64,000 bases of DNA, taken from contig NZ_OZ032156.1 of NCBI RefSeq assembly GCF_964026545.1, positions 434,001 to 498,000 of the forward strand, in the 5' to 3' direction. The notes under the pieces were generated by a model. The model saw only the letters and a list, made by a program, of their open reading frames with translations, had not been told where the DNA came from and did not search any database. The DNA is from Candidatus Tisiphia endosymbiont of Dioctria linearis. Lineage in GTDB: Bacteria; Pseudomonadota; Alphaproteobacteria; Rickettsiales; Rickettsiaceae. A program made the translations under genes and the position numbers. Every line of letters starts with the position of its first letter. The first letter of the stretch is position 1. Of the stretch, positions 45,562 to 54,500 are shown piece by piece.

Positions 45562-45738
45562 TGCATAGTGCATAATGCATTTCATAGTGCAGTGCATGAT
45601 GAAGTCAGCCGCAATGCCTTATAAATACTGCAATTGTAGAGAATTCCATAATGCATCTGCACTACAAAAAGAAATGCATTAAGGGGTTGCTCTCTAGCCC
45701 TTATTTATCAAGGGATTGCAGCCAGCTTCATAATGCAG
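45557..45738. promoter_or_regulatory. Iteron-like CATAATGCAT cluster (possible replication origin)
   Basis: CATAATGCAT occurs at 45557, 45571 and 45647; CATAATGCAG at 45729; and weaker forms (CATAGTGCA, AAATGCATT) between. The repeats follow the helicase directly. Repeated short motifs next to a primase/helicase pair are typical of phage and plasmid origins. Other structure: AGCCCTTATTTAT (45698) and ATAAATAAAGGGCTTTTT (45751) form an inverted pair with a T-run, terminator-like. Confidence 0.45.
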
Positions 45739-45874
45739 CATTTTCCCCCTTTATAAATAAAGGGCTTTTTAATAAGCCCAATTTATTTTACGGGGTAATT
45801 CACCTGAGTCAAAAATTAGCTGGATTAAACTTTGAAAAATCATTGAGGAAAAAATGAAAGAAGAAAAAATAGTG
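45739..45874. terminator. Inverted pair with T-run downstream of helicase
   Basis: TATAAATAAAGGGCTTTTTAATAAGCCC follows GCCCTTATTTATCAAGGG at about 45698-45716; the arms could pair across a loop of roughly 40 nt. It ends in TTTTT. A role in terminating the replication operon is plausible. No gene is supported in this part. Confidence 0.35.
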
Positions 45875-46930
45875 GATAACGCCTAACCAATTGTCTATTT
45901 TTCACATTATATTACTTAGTGCTTTATAGTTTTTGTGCTATACTGCTTCTTAGGTACTAATAACTACTAATAGCAGCATATATGGATAAAATAACTCCTC
46001 GCGTGGATTTAGCTTTCAAAAAGATCTTTGGTGTAGAAGAGAATAAGGATTTGCTGATATCCTTGATTAATTCTATCGTTGGACAAGAGGATCAAGTGGC
46101 AGAGGTAACTTTGCTTAATCCATATAACCCTAAAAACTTTAAGAATGATAAACTCTCAATATTAGACGTTAAAGCCAAATCTGTTGATGGCAAAAGGTTC
46201 AATATTGAGATTCAAATTAGCGACGAAGCTGATTATGATAAGCGAGCTTTATATTACTGGACTAAATTATATACTGAGCAATTAAAGGTAGCTCAGGACT
46301 ATTCGACCTTAAGCAAAGCCATTGGTATTCATATACTTAATTTTACTTCTATTCCTAAAGTAGATAAATATCACAATGTTTTCCATATAGTCGAAAAAGA
46401 TAGTGGCTTGTTGTATTTCAAGGATCTCGAATTACATACTATTGAGCTTAATAAGTTTACTGATAATTCTCATGAGGAATTAGCTGATATACTGAAAAAA
46501 GTAAAAGACTCTCTAGATATGTGGTTAGCTTTTTTAACAAGACATGACCTACTTAACAAAGATAATTTGCCTAAAGAACTGGACAATATTGCCTTAAAAA
46601 AAGCTCTAACAGTGCTAAATGTTATGAACTTTACTGACGAAGAAAGAGAGGCCTATGAAGGTCATCTCAAATGGCTGCGTATAGAAGCTAATACTATCAA
46701 GAAATTTGAGGATAAAGGTAGAGCGGAAGGTAAAGAGGAAGGTAGAGCGGAAGGTAGAGCGGAAGGTAGAGTGGAAGGTAGAGTGGAAGGTAGAGTGGAA
46801 GAAAAAATATCTATGGCAAAAGAAATGCTATTAAACAATGAGTCGATGGAAAAAATTATTAAATACACTAAGTTAAGTAAATCTCAAATAGAAAATCTAA
46901 AATGACTTACGATCCTCAAACTATTACTGC
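45875..46930 (+). mobile_element. PD-(D/E)XK (Rpn-type) mobile element, right end lost
   Basis: The left end ATAACGCCTAACCAATTGTC (45876-45895) is the same as the left end of the complete copy at 60097-61170. The right inverted copy of that sequence is replaced here by IS481. Contains one intact nuclease gene. Confidence 0.75.
45982..46905 (+). CDS. Rpn-family PD-(D/E)XK nuclease/putative transposase (307 aa)
   Basis: Begins with MDKITPRVDLAFKKIFGVEE, the signature of Rpn/PDDEXK_2 proteins, followed by LSILDVKAKSVDGKRFNIEI and QIS (catalytic D and E-x-Q). Ends with a variable EGR(A/V) repeat (EEGRAEGRAEGRVEGRV...) and a helical tail. Such proteins are known as recombination-promoting nucleases. 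Its position between inverted termini suggests the gene moves as its own element. The copy at 60152-61063 is identical except for four fewer residues in the EGR repeat. Confidence 0.9.
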   Translation: MDKITPRVDLAFKKIFGVEENKDLLISLINSIVGQEDQVAEVTLLNPYNPKNFKNDKLSILDVKAKSVDGKRFNIEIQISDEADYDKRALYYWTKLYTEQLKVAQDYSTLSKAIGIHILNFTSIPKVDKYHNVFHIVEKDSGLLYFKDLELHTIELNKFTDNSHEELADILKKVKDSLDMWLAFLTRHDLLNKDNLPKELDNIALKKALTVLNVMNFTDEEREAYEGHLKWLRIEANTIKKFEDKGRAEGKEEGRAEGRAEGRVEGRVEGRVEEKISMAKEMLLNNESMEKIIKYTKLSKSQIENLK

Positions 46931-48120
46931 TGAAGTAGTTGAGATTTAATCTTACATTTAGTAAAATAAACAAATTATTAAATGGAGATTAAAATGAATT
47001 TAAATCAGAAAATAATAAGACCAAAAATAGGATTACTTGAACTAGCAAAAAGCTTAGGAAATGTATCTAGTGCATGTAAGACAATGGGGTATAGCAGAGA
47101 TAGTTATTATAGATTCAAGGAATTATATGAGAATGGTGGCGATGAAGCCTTGTATGAAATAAGCCGTAAGAAACCCATATTGGCTAATATGAGTTGATCC
47201 TATTGTAGAGAAAGCGGTATTAGACATGGCAATAGAGTACCCCGCTTATGGTCAACTTCGTGTATCGAACGAATTAAAAAAAGATGGGATTTTAGTATCT
47301 CCCGGCGGCATTAGATCTATCTGGCTTAGGAACGATCTCAATAATCTTAAGAAACGGCTAGTAGCTTTAGAAACTAAAATGGCTCAGGATGGCATTATAC
47401 TTACGGAAGCTCAATTACGTGTCTTGGAGAATCGTAAGAATCTTAAAGAGGCACATGGGGAAATAGAGACAGAACATCCAGGCTATCTTGGTTGTCAAGA
47501 TGTTTACTATGTTGGCAACTTTAAAGGAATAGGTAAGGTTTATGGTCAAACTTTTATCGATAGCTATTCCAGGGTGACGGATGCCAAATTATACACAGAC
47601 AAAACAGCTATAACCTCTGCTGATATGTTAAATGATAGAGTTCTACCTTGGTACGAAGAACAAGGTATTCCTATACTACGTATATTAACTGATCGTGGTA
47701 CTGAATATAAAGGAAATATAGAACATCATGCCTTTGAATTGTTTTTAAGTATTGAAGGAATAGAACCCACCGTTACAAAAGCATATTCCCCTCAAACTAA
47801 CGGGATATGTGAGAGGTTTCATAAAACCATGAAAAATGAGTTTTATGATACTGCAATGCGTAAAAAGATTTACAATTCACTTTTTGAATTGCAAAAAGAT
47901 CTTGATACCTGGTTACATTATTATAATAACGAACGTCCTCATTCCGGCAAGTATTGCTATGGTAAAACGCCTATGCAAACCTTTAAAGATAGTAAAAAAT
48001 TAGCGTTTGAAAAAAATAATGAGATCTTGTATCTTGAACACTTATCTGACAGTCAAAATTTATCTGACAATCTAATAAGTTAATTTATGGGGTCTGTAAG
48101 ATCAAATCTTGACTTTTACA
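46931..48120 (+). mobile_element. IS481-family insertion sequence with frameshifted transposase
   Basis: Imperfect inverted ends: left AGTTGAGATTTAATCTTACA (46937-46956), right TGTAAGATCAAATCTTGACT (48095-48114) followed by TTTACA. Left flank is the Rpn-type element, right flank an IS5 piece cut at its VDVDME codons, so the flanks come from different elements and no target duplication can be recognised. Confidence 0.85.
46982..48083 (+). pseudogene. IS481 transposase, broken by a frameshift
   Basis: Frame 1 gives [20 protein letters not shown] ([15 protein letters not shown]) and ends at 47197 (ILANMS). Frame 2 resumes at [20 protein letters not shown] and continues to 48083 with the DDE parts QTFIDSYSRV, ILTDRGTEYKG and [16 protein letters not shown]. 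One inserted base near 47195 explains the break, so the enzyme should be inactive. Confidence 0.9.
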
Positions 48121-48490
48121 TTCCATATCTACATCTACTTTAACATGATCCATTAAAGCTTCCCATATACCTTTGTCAACCCATCTCTTAAATCTGCGAT
48201 AAACACTGTACCAACAACCATAATAATTAGGCAGAAGACGCCATTGACAACCTGTTCTAGCAATAAACCATATTGCTTCAATAAACTGTCTTATTTTTTC
48301 CTCATTCTTGTTGTGTATAGCTTTTTTTTTCTTAAAAAATGATAAAATTGCTTCCCATGCTTGGTCTTCTATGTAATACTTCATATCGGTAGTTTCTTCG
48401 TTTCGATAACTAGAAACTACCATTTCTTCTTACTATTGCAACTTCTTTATTCTCCTCTGATAACTTAACATAAAATTTTGTCAACAGAGC
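48121..48490 (-). mobile_element. IS5-family 5' part, cut by IS481
   Basis: Ends with the terminal CAACAGAGC and flank CTAG at 48491-48494. Minus-strand transposase residues 1-100 (MVVSSYRNEETTDMKYYIED ... DHVKVDVDME) remain and stop at the IS481 edge. It is the same IS as at 4674-5550. Confidence 0.9.
48124..48423 (-). pseudogene. IS5 transposase N-terminal remnant
   Basis: The first 100 residues match 4741-5040. The catalytic Asp and later domain are missing. Confidence 0.88.
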
Positions 48491-49443
48491 CTAGTAATAC
48501 CAACTATCTTCCAAAGAAATGTGACATACCAAAACCAATAGCTACATCTATTTTACAGCTAATAGAAGTTCCTATTTTTTCATCAGACAATTATATAGGA
48601 TATGGAGGATACGGTAGTAAACAAGGTACGTTGCAGCTAATAGTAAATGCTGATGATAGCAACTGGAATGGAGCAATAATTTATCAAAGCCAAGATGGTA
48701 AGAATTATAAACCACTATTCACTACAACTAATCAAGCTATATCAGGTTTTTTATTAAATAATTTTTTACCAGCATCTAGTTTAATTATTGATAATCAAAA
48801 TATCATTGTCATTCAGTTATTACATGGTAGGCTACAAACTGTAAATGAGCTAACTTTATTAAATGGTGCTAATAAAGCACTAATAGGCAATGAACTGATT
48901 CAATTCCAAGAAGCTGAGCTAATTGGTTCTAATAAATACAAATTAAGCAAACTTCTAAGAGGCAGGCAAGGCACTGAATGGGCAATTAATAACCACCAAA
49001 TAGGCGATAGATTTATTATGCTAACAGATGCAACAACTCTAATACCAATTAATAATAATTTAATTGGTCGTCCAATCCATTATAAAGCTATATCAATAGG
49101 CAAAACTCTTGCTGAAACAACCCCTGTTACTTTTACCTATACTGGTAAATGTCTGAAACCATTTGCTCCAGTTCATGTTACAGCTAAACACGATGAAAAC
49201 TATAATATTATAATCAGCTGGATTAGAAGAGCTAGAGTTGATAATGAGTGGCATGATTATGTTGACACGCCAATTAATAAAGAATTTGAGAAATATGAAA
49301 TTGATATTAAACGCGATCAACAACTAGTCAGAATATTGGAATCATCTTGTCAAAGCGTAATATACAGCAAAGAGCAACAATTAGCTGATTCAACTGTAAC
49401 AAACCAAAGCTTGATTGCTCGAAACCTAACTGCCACTATTTAG
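48491..49443 (+). pseudogene. GTA/phage tail tip protein (gp15-like), 3' part
   Basis: The open frame really starts at the IS5 edge, and the codons before 48491 belong to the IS. Seen: LIVNADDSNWNGAIIYQSQD (fiber/Ig-like), LLRGRQGTEWAINNH (typical L-R-G-R-x-G-T-E of the GTA gp15 C-terminal part), FIMLTDATT and FTYTGKCLKPFAPVHV, with a fibronectin-like ISWIRRAR segment. GTA gp15 proteins normally exceed 1000 residues, so about two-thirds is missing, removed by the IS. It heads a group of late phage genes. Confidence 0.8.
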
Positions 49444-49511
49444 CAACTCTCTAGCTTGGTAGGTCGAGGTTACGAAACCACTATATCTCTAGATAATATT
49501 AACTAACTCAC

Positions 49512-49856
49512 ATGTCACACACAGCTAGATTAAAACTACCTTTGATTCATAGTGGGCAGGTGCAGAAAGAAATTACCCATAATGAAGCTCTTAGTTTACT
49601 TGATATACTGATAAATCCAGTAGTGCAAGCTATTGGTATCACCTCTCCTGAAGTAGAGATAGATAACCAAAAACTTGGTCAACTATATATAATTGGTGCA
49701 AACGCCGAACAAGAATTTATTGGTCACGAGAATAACATCGCTCAAAAATTAGAACATGGCTGGCGGTTTATTATACCGTATAAATGGCTAGAAGTAGTAT
49801 TAGACGATGATGGTAGTCATTATCGATTTGATGGTGAAAAATGGCAAAAGTCATAA
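49512..49856 (+). CDS. DUF2793 domain protein, phage tail/fibre-associated
   Basis: 114 residues. TARLKLPLIHSGQVQKEITHNEALSLLD is the hallmark of DUF2793 proteins found in alphaproteobacterial phages and gene-transfer agents. It follows the tail gene after 68 bp, as usual. The family function is not known; a virion tip or fibre component is inferred. Confidence 0.85.
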   Translation: MSHTARLKLPLIHSGQVQKEITHNEALSLLDILINPVVQAIGITSPEVEIDNQKLGQLYIIGANAEQEFIGHENNIAQKLEHGWRFIIPYKWLEVVLDDDGSHYRFDGEKWQKS

Positions 49857-49973
49857 TTCCCATTACTTCTATATAAAGCTTATTTACCACCCCATAATCC
49901 TACGATCCTAACATAGCCATTATAAGATTAATCTTCAAATAACAAATTTTCAAAACAACTAAAAGGTATATTT

Positions 49974-50192
49974 ATGCAAAAATTACAAGGGTTTAGAACC
50001 ATTATATTTAACCTAGTCACTATATTAACTGCTTGGCTAGCTGATTTTAATATTGAACTATCAGAAGAACACCAAACCGCAATGAGCGTTACTATTATTG
50101 CCATTATTAATATTATTTTAAGATTTATAACCAAAACGCCTATTAGAAAAAATGAAGAAACCAACCAAATAAAAGTTAAAATTATAAAATAA
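49974..50192 (+). CDS. Holin-like small membrane protein
   Basis: 72 residues with two hydrophobic segments (TIIFNLVTILTAWLADF and TAMSVTIIAIINIILRFI), a short loop and a charged tail. It lies 3 bp before the M15 peptidase gene, the usual position of a holin next to an endolysin. The match is by topology and context only. Confidence 0.65.
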   Translation: MQKLQGFRTIIFNLVTILTAWLADFNIELSEEHQTAMSVTIIAIINIILRFITKTPIRKNEETNQIKVKIIK

Positions 50193-50194
50193 AT

Positions 50195-50590
50195 ATGAAC
50201 AATACATATTATATCCCATATTTTACCTATCAAGAATTAGCTTGCAAACAAACAGGGAAAATAGTACTAGCTACTGGATTTGCAGAGAAATTAGTAAATT
50301 TACGCAAGATTTTTAATAAACCAATGTCTGTTAGTTCAGGTTGCCGTTGCCGAGAGTATAACAAGAAAATCAACGGAGCTAAAAACTCCTTTCATATTTA
50401 CGACTACCCGCACCATAGTGGAGGAGGCTGCTGTGCCTTTGACGTTCTAACCCTAGATAAAACCATTAAAGGCGATTTAATTGCCACTGCTTGGCAACTA
50501 GATTGGACTATCGGTATCCATAAAAATTTTGTTCATTTAGACCGACGTATTGATTATACTGAATTAAAACAGATAATATTTTTATATTAA
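50195..50590 (+). CDS. M15-family peptidase (endolysin-like)
   Basis: 131 residues. VSSGCRCREYNKKINGAKNS then FHIYDYPHHSGGGCCAFDVL gives His and Asp zinc ligands, and NFVHLDRR gives the final His, as in VanY/D-Ala-D-Ala carboxypeptidase-type M15A phage lysins (usually SxHxxGxAxDI). The His-to-Asp spacing is longer than in the family consensus, with an extra HHSGGG, so activity is not certain. Supposed to cleave peptide cross-links of the host wall at lysis. Confidence 0.8.
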   Translation: MNNTYYIPYFTYQELACKQTGKIVLATGFAEKLVNLRKIFNKPMSVSSGCRCREYNKKINGAKNSFHIYDYPHHSGGGCCAFDVLTLDKTIKGDLIATAWQLDWTIGIHKNFVHLDRRIDYTELKQIIFLY

Positions 50591-50747
50591 AGTTAGAACA
50601 TTATAGTTGGAAATATATAAGACTCAATTGATTTATATCTGAATGTAACTTAAATATAACAGAATACTTATTATTTTAAGAAGCATATAATAAATCATTT
50701 AGTAGTATTTTAATTTCTAGTTTAATATACTCTATAATTAAAGTAAT
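50591..50747. other. Intergenic region before spoT-like gene
   Basis: AT-rich stretch of about 150 bp after the phage late genes. It presumably contains the promoter of the SpoT-like gene. No gene recognised. Confidence 0.35.
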
Positions 50748-51392
50748 ATGGTGGGTATTAAAATGGAAGATAGTAATAATTGGGAAGCAAGGTATGTAAA
50801 CTGTAAATATGCTGATAGGTTAGTTAATAAACTAGTTGAGCTGAATCAGCAAGTAACTATACCAGTAAATATGAATGAGGTTAAAAAAGGTATATATTAT
50901 GCCAAAAAATATCATGGTAGCCAAATGCGACAATCTGGCGATCCCTATTACTCTCATCCGATAGAGGTAGCATATATGGTTTCTGATCATCTTTACCGCA
51001 CTGACATTATTGTTACCAGCATCCTACATGATACTATAGAGGATACAAAGCTTACTAGAAGTATGATTGCAAGTGTTTTTGGAGAGCATATTGCTAGTCA
51101 AGTAGAAGATTTAAGCAGAAACAAGCCTCACGGCAAGATTAGCTCGGCGGAAACATTGAATATATTATTTCAACAGAAAAAATATGATGTCTTATTGATC
51201 AAGCTATTTGATCGACTGCATAATTTGCAAACTATTGGGGCTAAATCTTCAGAAAAAGCTAGGAAAACTATAGTAGAAACTCTTAGTAGGTTTATGAGTC
51301 TTAGCATGTATTACAATACACCAACAATTGAACAAAATTTTGCAGAATTATGTTCTAAAGTAATACATACTTATTACAAAACCAATAACTAG
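50748..51392 (+). CDS. spoT: SpoT/RelA-type HD hydrolase, stand-alone
   Basis: 214 residues. GIYYAKKYHGSQMRQSGDPY, SHPIEVAYMVSD and SILHDTIEDT are the (p)ppGpp hydrolase HD-domain motifs (His and HD pairs), and LFDRLHNLQTIGAKSSEKA gives the catalytic ND-equivalent region (F-D-R-L-H-N). The synthetase, TGS and ACT domains are absent, so it resembles a short alarmone hydrolase. Rickettsia carry several short SpoT-like genes, often in mobile regions. It may lower host-cell stress alarmones of the bacterium (inference). Confidence 0.88.
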   Translation: MVGIKMEDSNNWEARYVNCKYADRLVNKLVELNQQVTIPVNMNEVKKGIYYAKKYHGSQMRQSGDPYYSHPIEVAYMVSDHLYRTDIIVTSILHDTIEDTKLTRSMIASVFGEHIASQVEDLSRNKPHGKISSAETLNILFQQKKYDVLLIKLFDRLHNLQTIGAKSSEKARKTIVETLSRFMSLSMYYNTPTIEQNFAELCSKVIHTYYKTNN

Positions 51393-51459
51393 TCTTTACA
51401 GTCAAAAAGCGTCTTATTTTAAAATGATCTCTTACTCCAGCAATTTTTTGACGAAGAGA

Positions 51460-52800
51460 CTAATATGATTCGTAGTTACTAGTTACCTTCTCCAATTTTG
51501 CAAAATAAAATATTCCAAATCCATAGCTCATTACTATAGGTAACATAATACATAATATCCCTAGTTGCCCCATATATTTTGTACAATATATGAAACCAAA
51601 AGATGTAACAATGGAAATTATGGCATGTGCTAAAGCATATACAAAACTACTATACGTAAAGCGTTTAAAAATAGGAAAATATTTGTAGAAAATGGCACTA
51701 GCTGGAGAGGAGTCAGGTGCAAATAATATAATCAACACTTGTATTATAAATAAATGTATCGGGGTACTGACCTTATCAAGGAAATAAGGGCAAAATATTA
51801 TAAAAGCAAAAAAAATCATCCACCTAACTTTAAGAATCTTTAAAGGATATATTATATAACTTAGATACAATAATACCAACGTAGTAAGTAGTTGTATTAT
51901 TGAAATAAGAAAGTTATGATAAAGAATATCTCCAACACTATAAACAAAAGAATTCCTGAGTATATTACCACAATAAAAATACACAAAATATGTTGGCACT
52001 GGACCAGCACATTGAATTAAAAAATAGAATAATACTGTCTTTTTCTGTACTTTCTCTTCTAAAATGATGTCACCTTTTAATATTTTTTTATCAATATAGT
52101 GCGTATCAAAAAATGTTCTTAATCGCAATTTTGCATTAGCAAATTCTGGTGTTTCTCTTAACTTAGTTCTAGCAACTGTACCTATAATGGCAATTATCAT
52201 TCCAAAGTAAAAAAGATAACGCCAATTAAACCCATAGTTAGTAATTAAGAAGCCTAACCCTAATGCAAACATTGATCCTAAGGAAGCACAAACCGTAATT
52301 ATTGTTACGACAGGATATTGCATTGGTGGTTTTGTTATTTCCATTAAATATAGTTCTGCTCCCACTCTTTCACCTAAGGAAGATATACCTTGTATTGCAC
52401 GACATATACTAATAATCCATGAAGCCGTAATGCCAATTTGTTCATAAGTTGGTAATGTAGCCATGATAAAACACGAGGTTGCCATCATAAAGGTTGTAAT
52501 AATAATGGTTATTTTTCTACCAATATTATCTCCTATCCAACCAAACAGTAATGCTCCAAATGGTCTAAAAACAAAAGTGATACTATATGCAATCGCAATA
52601 AAAAGAGATGCAGAGTTTGGATCATCTTTGGGAAAAAACAGGCTATTGAGCAATACTGCCATATGGATATATAGCATCAGATCAAAATATTCGAGGAATG
52701 TGCCAATTGATAGTAAACCAACAGCTTCTTTTTGTTCTTTTGTAAGGCTGGTCTGCTGATCAGGGATAATCCTGGTATTTTCTTGAACTAATTCACTCAT
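51460..52800 (-). CDS. ProP-like MFS transporter (tandem copy 3)
   Basis: 446 residues, about 12 membrane helices. N-terminal SLTKEQKEAVGLLSIGTFLE, YFDLMLYIHMAVLLN and FRPFGALLFGWIGDNIGRK (loop 2-3 motif) are shared by the whole tandem set. It starts 4 bp inside the neighbouring gene (ATGA overlap). Proton-coupled osmolyte or metabolite uptake is predicted; the substrate is not known. It lacks the internal duplication of its middle paralog. Confidence 0.87.
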   Translation of the reverse strand: MSELVQENTRIIPDQQTSLTKEQKEAVGLLSIGTFLEYFDLMLYIHMAVLLNSLFFPKDDPNSASLFIAIAYSITFVFRPFGALLFGWIGDNIGRKITIIITTFMMATSCFIMATLPTYEQIGITASWIISICRAIQGISSLGERVGAELYLMEITKPPMQYPVVTIITVCASLGSMFALGLGFLITNYGFNWRYLFYFGMIIAIIGTVARTKLRETPEFANAKLRLRTFFDTHYIDKKILKGDIILEEKVQKKTVLFYFLIQCAGPVPTYFVYFYCGNILRNSFVYSVGDILYHNFLISIIQLLTTLVLLYLSYIIYPLKILKVRWMIFFAFIIFCPYFLDKVSTPIHLFIIQVLIILFAPDSSPASAIFYKYFPIFKRFTYSSFVYALAHAIISIVTSFGFIYCTKYMGQLGILCIMLPIVMSYGFGIFYFAKLEKVTSNYESY

Positions 52801-54500
52801 AATTGACTCGAATAATTGTTTTTTTCGGAATAAGTAGCCGTGTCTCTAAAAGCAATAGGTAAATCGCCATACTCTTTTGCCAACTTTTCAAAATGCAATA
52901 GTCCGTAAGCAAAACTGATAATTGTTGGAACCATAATAATCCATAATCCCCAATGACCAAAATGATCATAAAGATAGGTAAAAGCAAAAGCAGTGATTAC
53001 ATACATCGAAGTTCGAGATATAGCGAATATAACGCTAACATAGGTAAAGCGTTTAAATACCGGAAAGTTTTTATAACAAATGGGAAGAGCAGGAGCTAAG
53101 CATTCATACAATAAAATCATAACAAATTGCATCAAAAATAATTGACAAGGAGAACTAATATTATTCAATAAGTATGGACAAAATATGATAAAAATAGAAC
53201 ATATAATCAATATAACTCTTAGTATTAGTAATGGATATATTTTTAAACTTAAATAACATAATATTGATATGGTTAGAAACTCTATTATACAGGCAATGAA
53301 ATTATGTTGAATAACTTCAGCCATAGTATAACCAAAGTTAGTTTTTAAAACATTACCACAATATATATAAATAAAATAAAAACTTACTGGTCCAGCACAT
53401 TGGAATAAAAACAAAGCTATTACTGTTTTTTTACTAACTTTTTCTTGCAATATTGGGTGATTTGTTAAGCTAGCTGCAGTTAATATATAGGGCATAAATA
53501 TAATAATACTAGCACAAATTACTAATTTTATTTTTAAAATTTTTATTGGATATATCTTATAACACAAATAAGTAATTAGAATACTGGTAATTAGCTCTGC
53601 CATTATAACAAACAAGTTATGACTAATAATTTGTTCAGCACTATAATTGAAGGTGCTTTTCAGCATAGTAGCACAATGTATATATACAAAATAGAAAATA
53701 ATTGGTCCTGTAGATTCAATTGATAAATAAGCTAATATAGTTTTTATATTAACTTTTTCATTTAGCATTTCTTGATTAGTAATATCCTTTTTCTCTAAAC
53801 CGAAAGTTTTAAGTTTATTTAGCAGCCTTCTGGTTGCATCAGCAAATTCTGGTGCTTCTCTAAGTCTTGTTCTTGCCATAGCTCCCACTAAGGCAATCAC
53901 TGTACCAAATAAAAAAGCATATCGCCAATTAAAGCCATGTGAAGTAACCAACGTTGCAATACCTAAAGCACATACTCCACCTAAACCAGCAAATATTGAA
54001 ATACAACCAACAACAGGATATTGCATTGGTGGCTTAGTCATTTCCGTTAAATATAATCCAGCACCTACTGCTTCTCCTAAGGATGACATACCTTGCACTA
54101 TCCGACAAATAGTGATTAATACCGAAGCGGTAATGCCAATTTGTGCATAAGTCGGTAAACTAAACATCACCAAACAAGAACATGCCATCATGAAAGTTGT
54201 GACAAACAGCGTAACTTTGCGACCTACTTTATCGCCTATCCAACCAAATAGCAAAGCACCAATTGGTCGAAAAACAAAAGTAGCACAGAAGGAGAAAGCT
54301 GACAGAAGAGTAGTAGTGTGCGGATCACTCTGTGGAAAAAATAACTCATTCAACAATACTGCCATATGGACATATAACATCAAGTCAAAATATTCCAAGA
54401 AAGTCCCTACTGAGAGTAACCCAACAGCTTCTTTTTGTTCTTTCGATAAACTAGTCTGAGTAGGTACAATCCTGGTGTTTTCTTGAACTAATTCACTCAT
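52797..54500 (-). CDS. Chimeric ProP-like MFS transporter with internal duplication (tandem copy 2)
   Basis: 567 residues instead of about 450. Residues 1-350 follow the normal layout and end at ILTAASLTNHPILQEKVSKK, after which the TM7-TM9 region of a related paralog begins again (TVIALFLFQCAGPVSFYF ...). The junction ASLTNHPILQEKV occurs once in the neighbouring copy 1 at the corresponding place. The protein would have about three extra helices. It starts with the ATG that overlaps copy 1's TGA region. Transport function of this form is doubtful, although the frame is open. Confidence 0.85.
   Translation of the reverse strand: MSELVQENTRIVPTQTSLSKEQKEAVGLLSVGTFLEYFDLMLYVHMAVLLNELFFPQSDPHTTTLLSAFSFCATFVFRPIGALLFGWIGDKVGRKVTLFVTTFMMACSCLVMFSLPTYAQIGITASVLITICRIVQGMSSLGEAVGAGLYLTEMTKPPMQYPVVGCISIFAGLGGVCALGIATLVTSHGFNWRYAFLFGTVIALVGAMARTRLREAPEFADATRRLLNKLKTFGLEKKDITNQEMLNEKVNIKTILAYLSIESTGPIIFYFVYIHCATMLKSTFNYSAEQIISHNLFVIMAELITSILITYLCYKIYPIKILKIKLVICASIIIFMPYILTAASLTNHPILQEKVSKKTVIALFLFQCAGPVSFYFIYIYCGNVLKTNFGYTMAEVIQHNFIACIIEFLTISILCYLSLKIYPLLILRVILIICSIFIIFCPYLLNNISSPCQLFLMQFVMILLYECLAPALPICYKNFPVFKRFTYVSVIFAISRTSMYVITAFAFTYLYDHFGHWGLWIIMVPTIISFAYGLLHFEKLAKEYGDLPIAFRDTATYSEKNNYSSQL

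Larger units (their letters stand above)
43045..46930 (+). repeat. Left arm of a near-identical inverted repeat (about 3.9 kb)
   Basis: Every base from 43045 to about 46700 pairs with position 107045 minus x on the opposite strand, and proteins encoded in the two arms are identical apart from a 4-residue repeat difference in the Rpn-type gene. The arm ends at the IS481 left terminus. The left limit is only the window edge of the other copy, so the true arm may be longer. Confidence 0.93.

Noticed and set aside
45651..45857. 68-residue open frame in the iteron/terminator region (mirror at 61188-61394)
   Set aside because: No start signal and low-complexity composition; it coincides with repeats and a hairpin.
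46662..46868. Antisense open frame rich in TLPS repeats (mirror at 60189-60383)
   Set aside because: Antisense of the EGR repeat of the Rpn-type gene.
48478..48490. TTG start of the tail gene inside the IS5 end
   Set aside because: Those codons are the IS terminus; the genuine gene is truncated at 48491.
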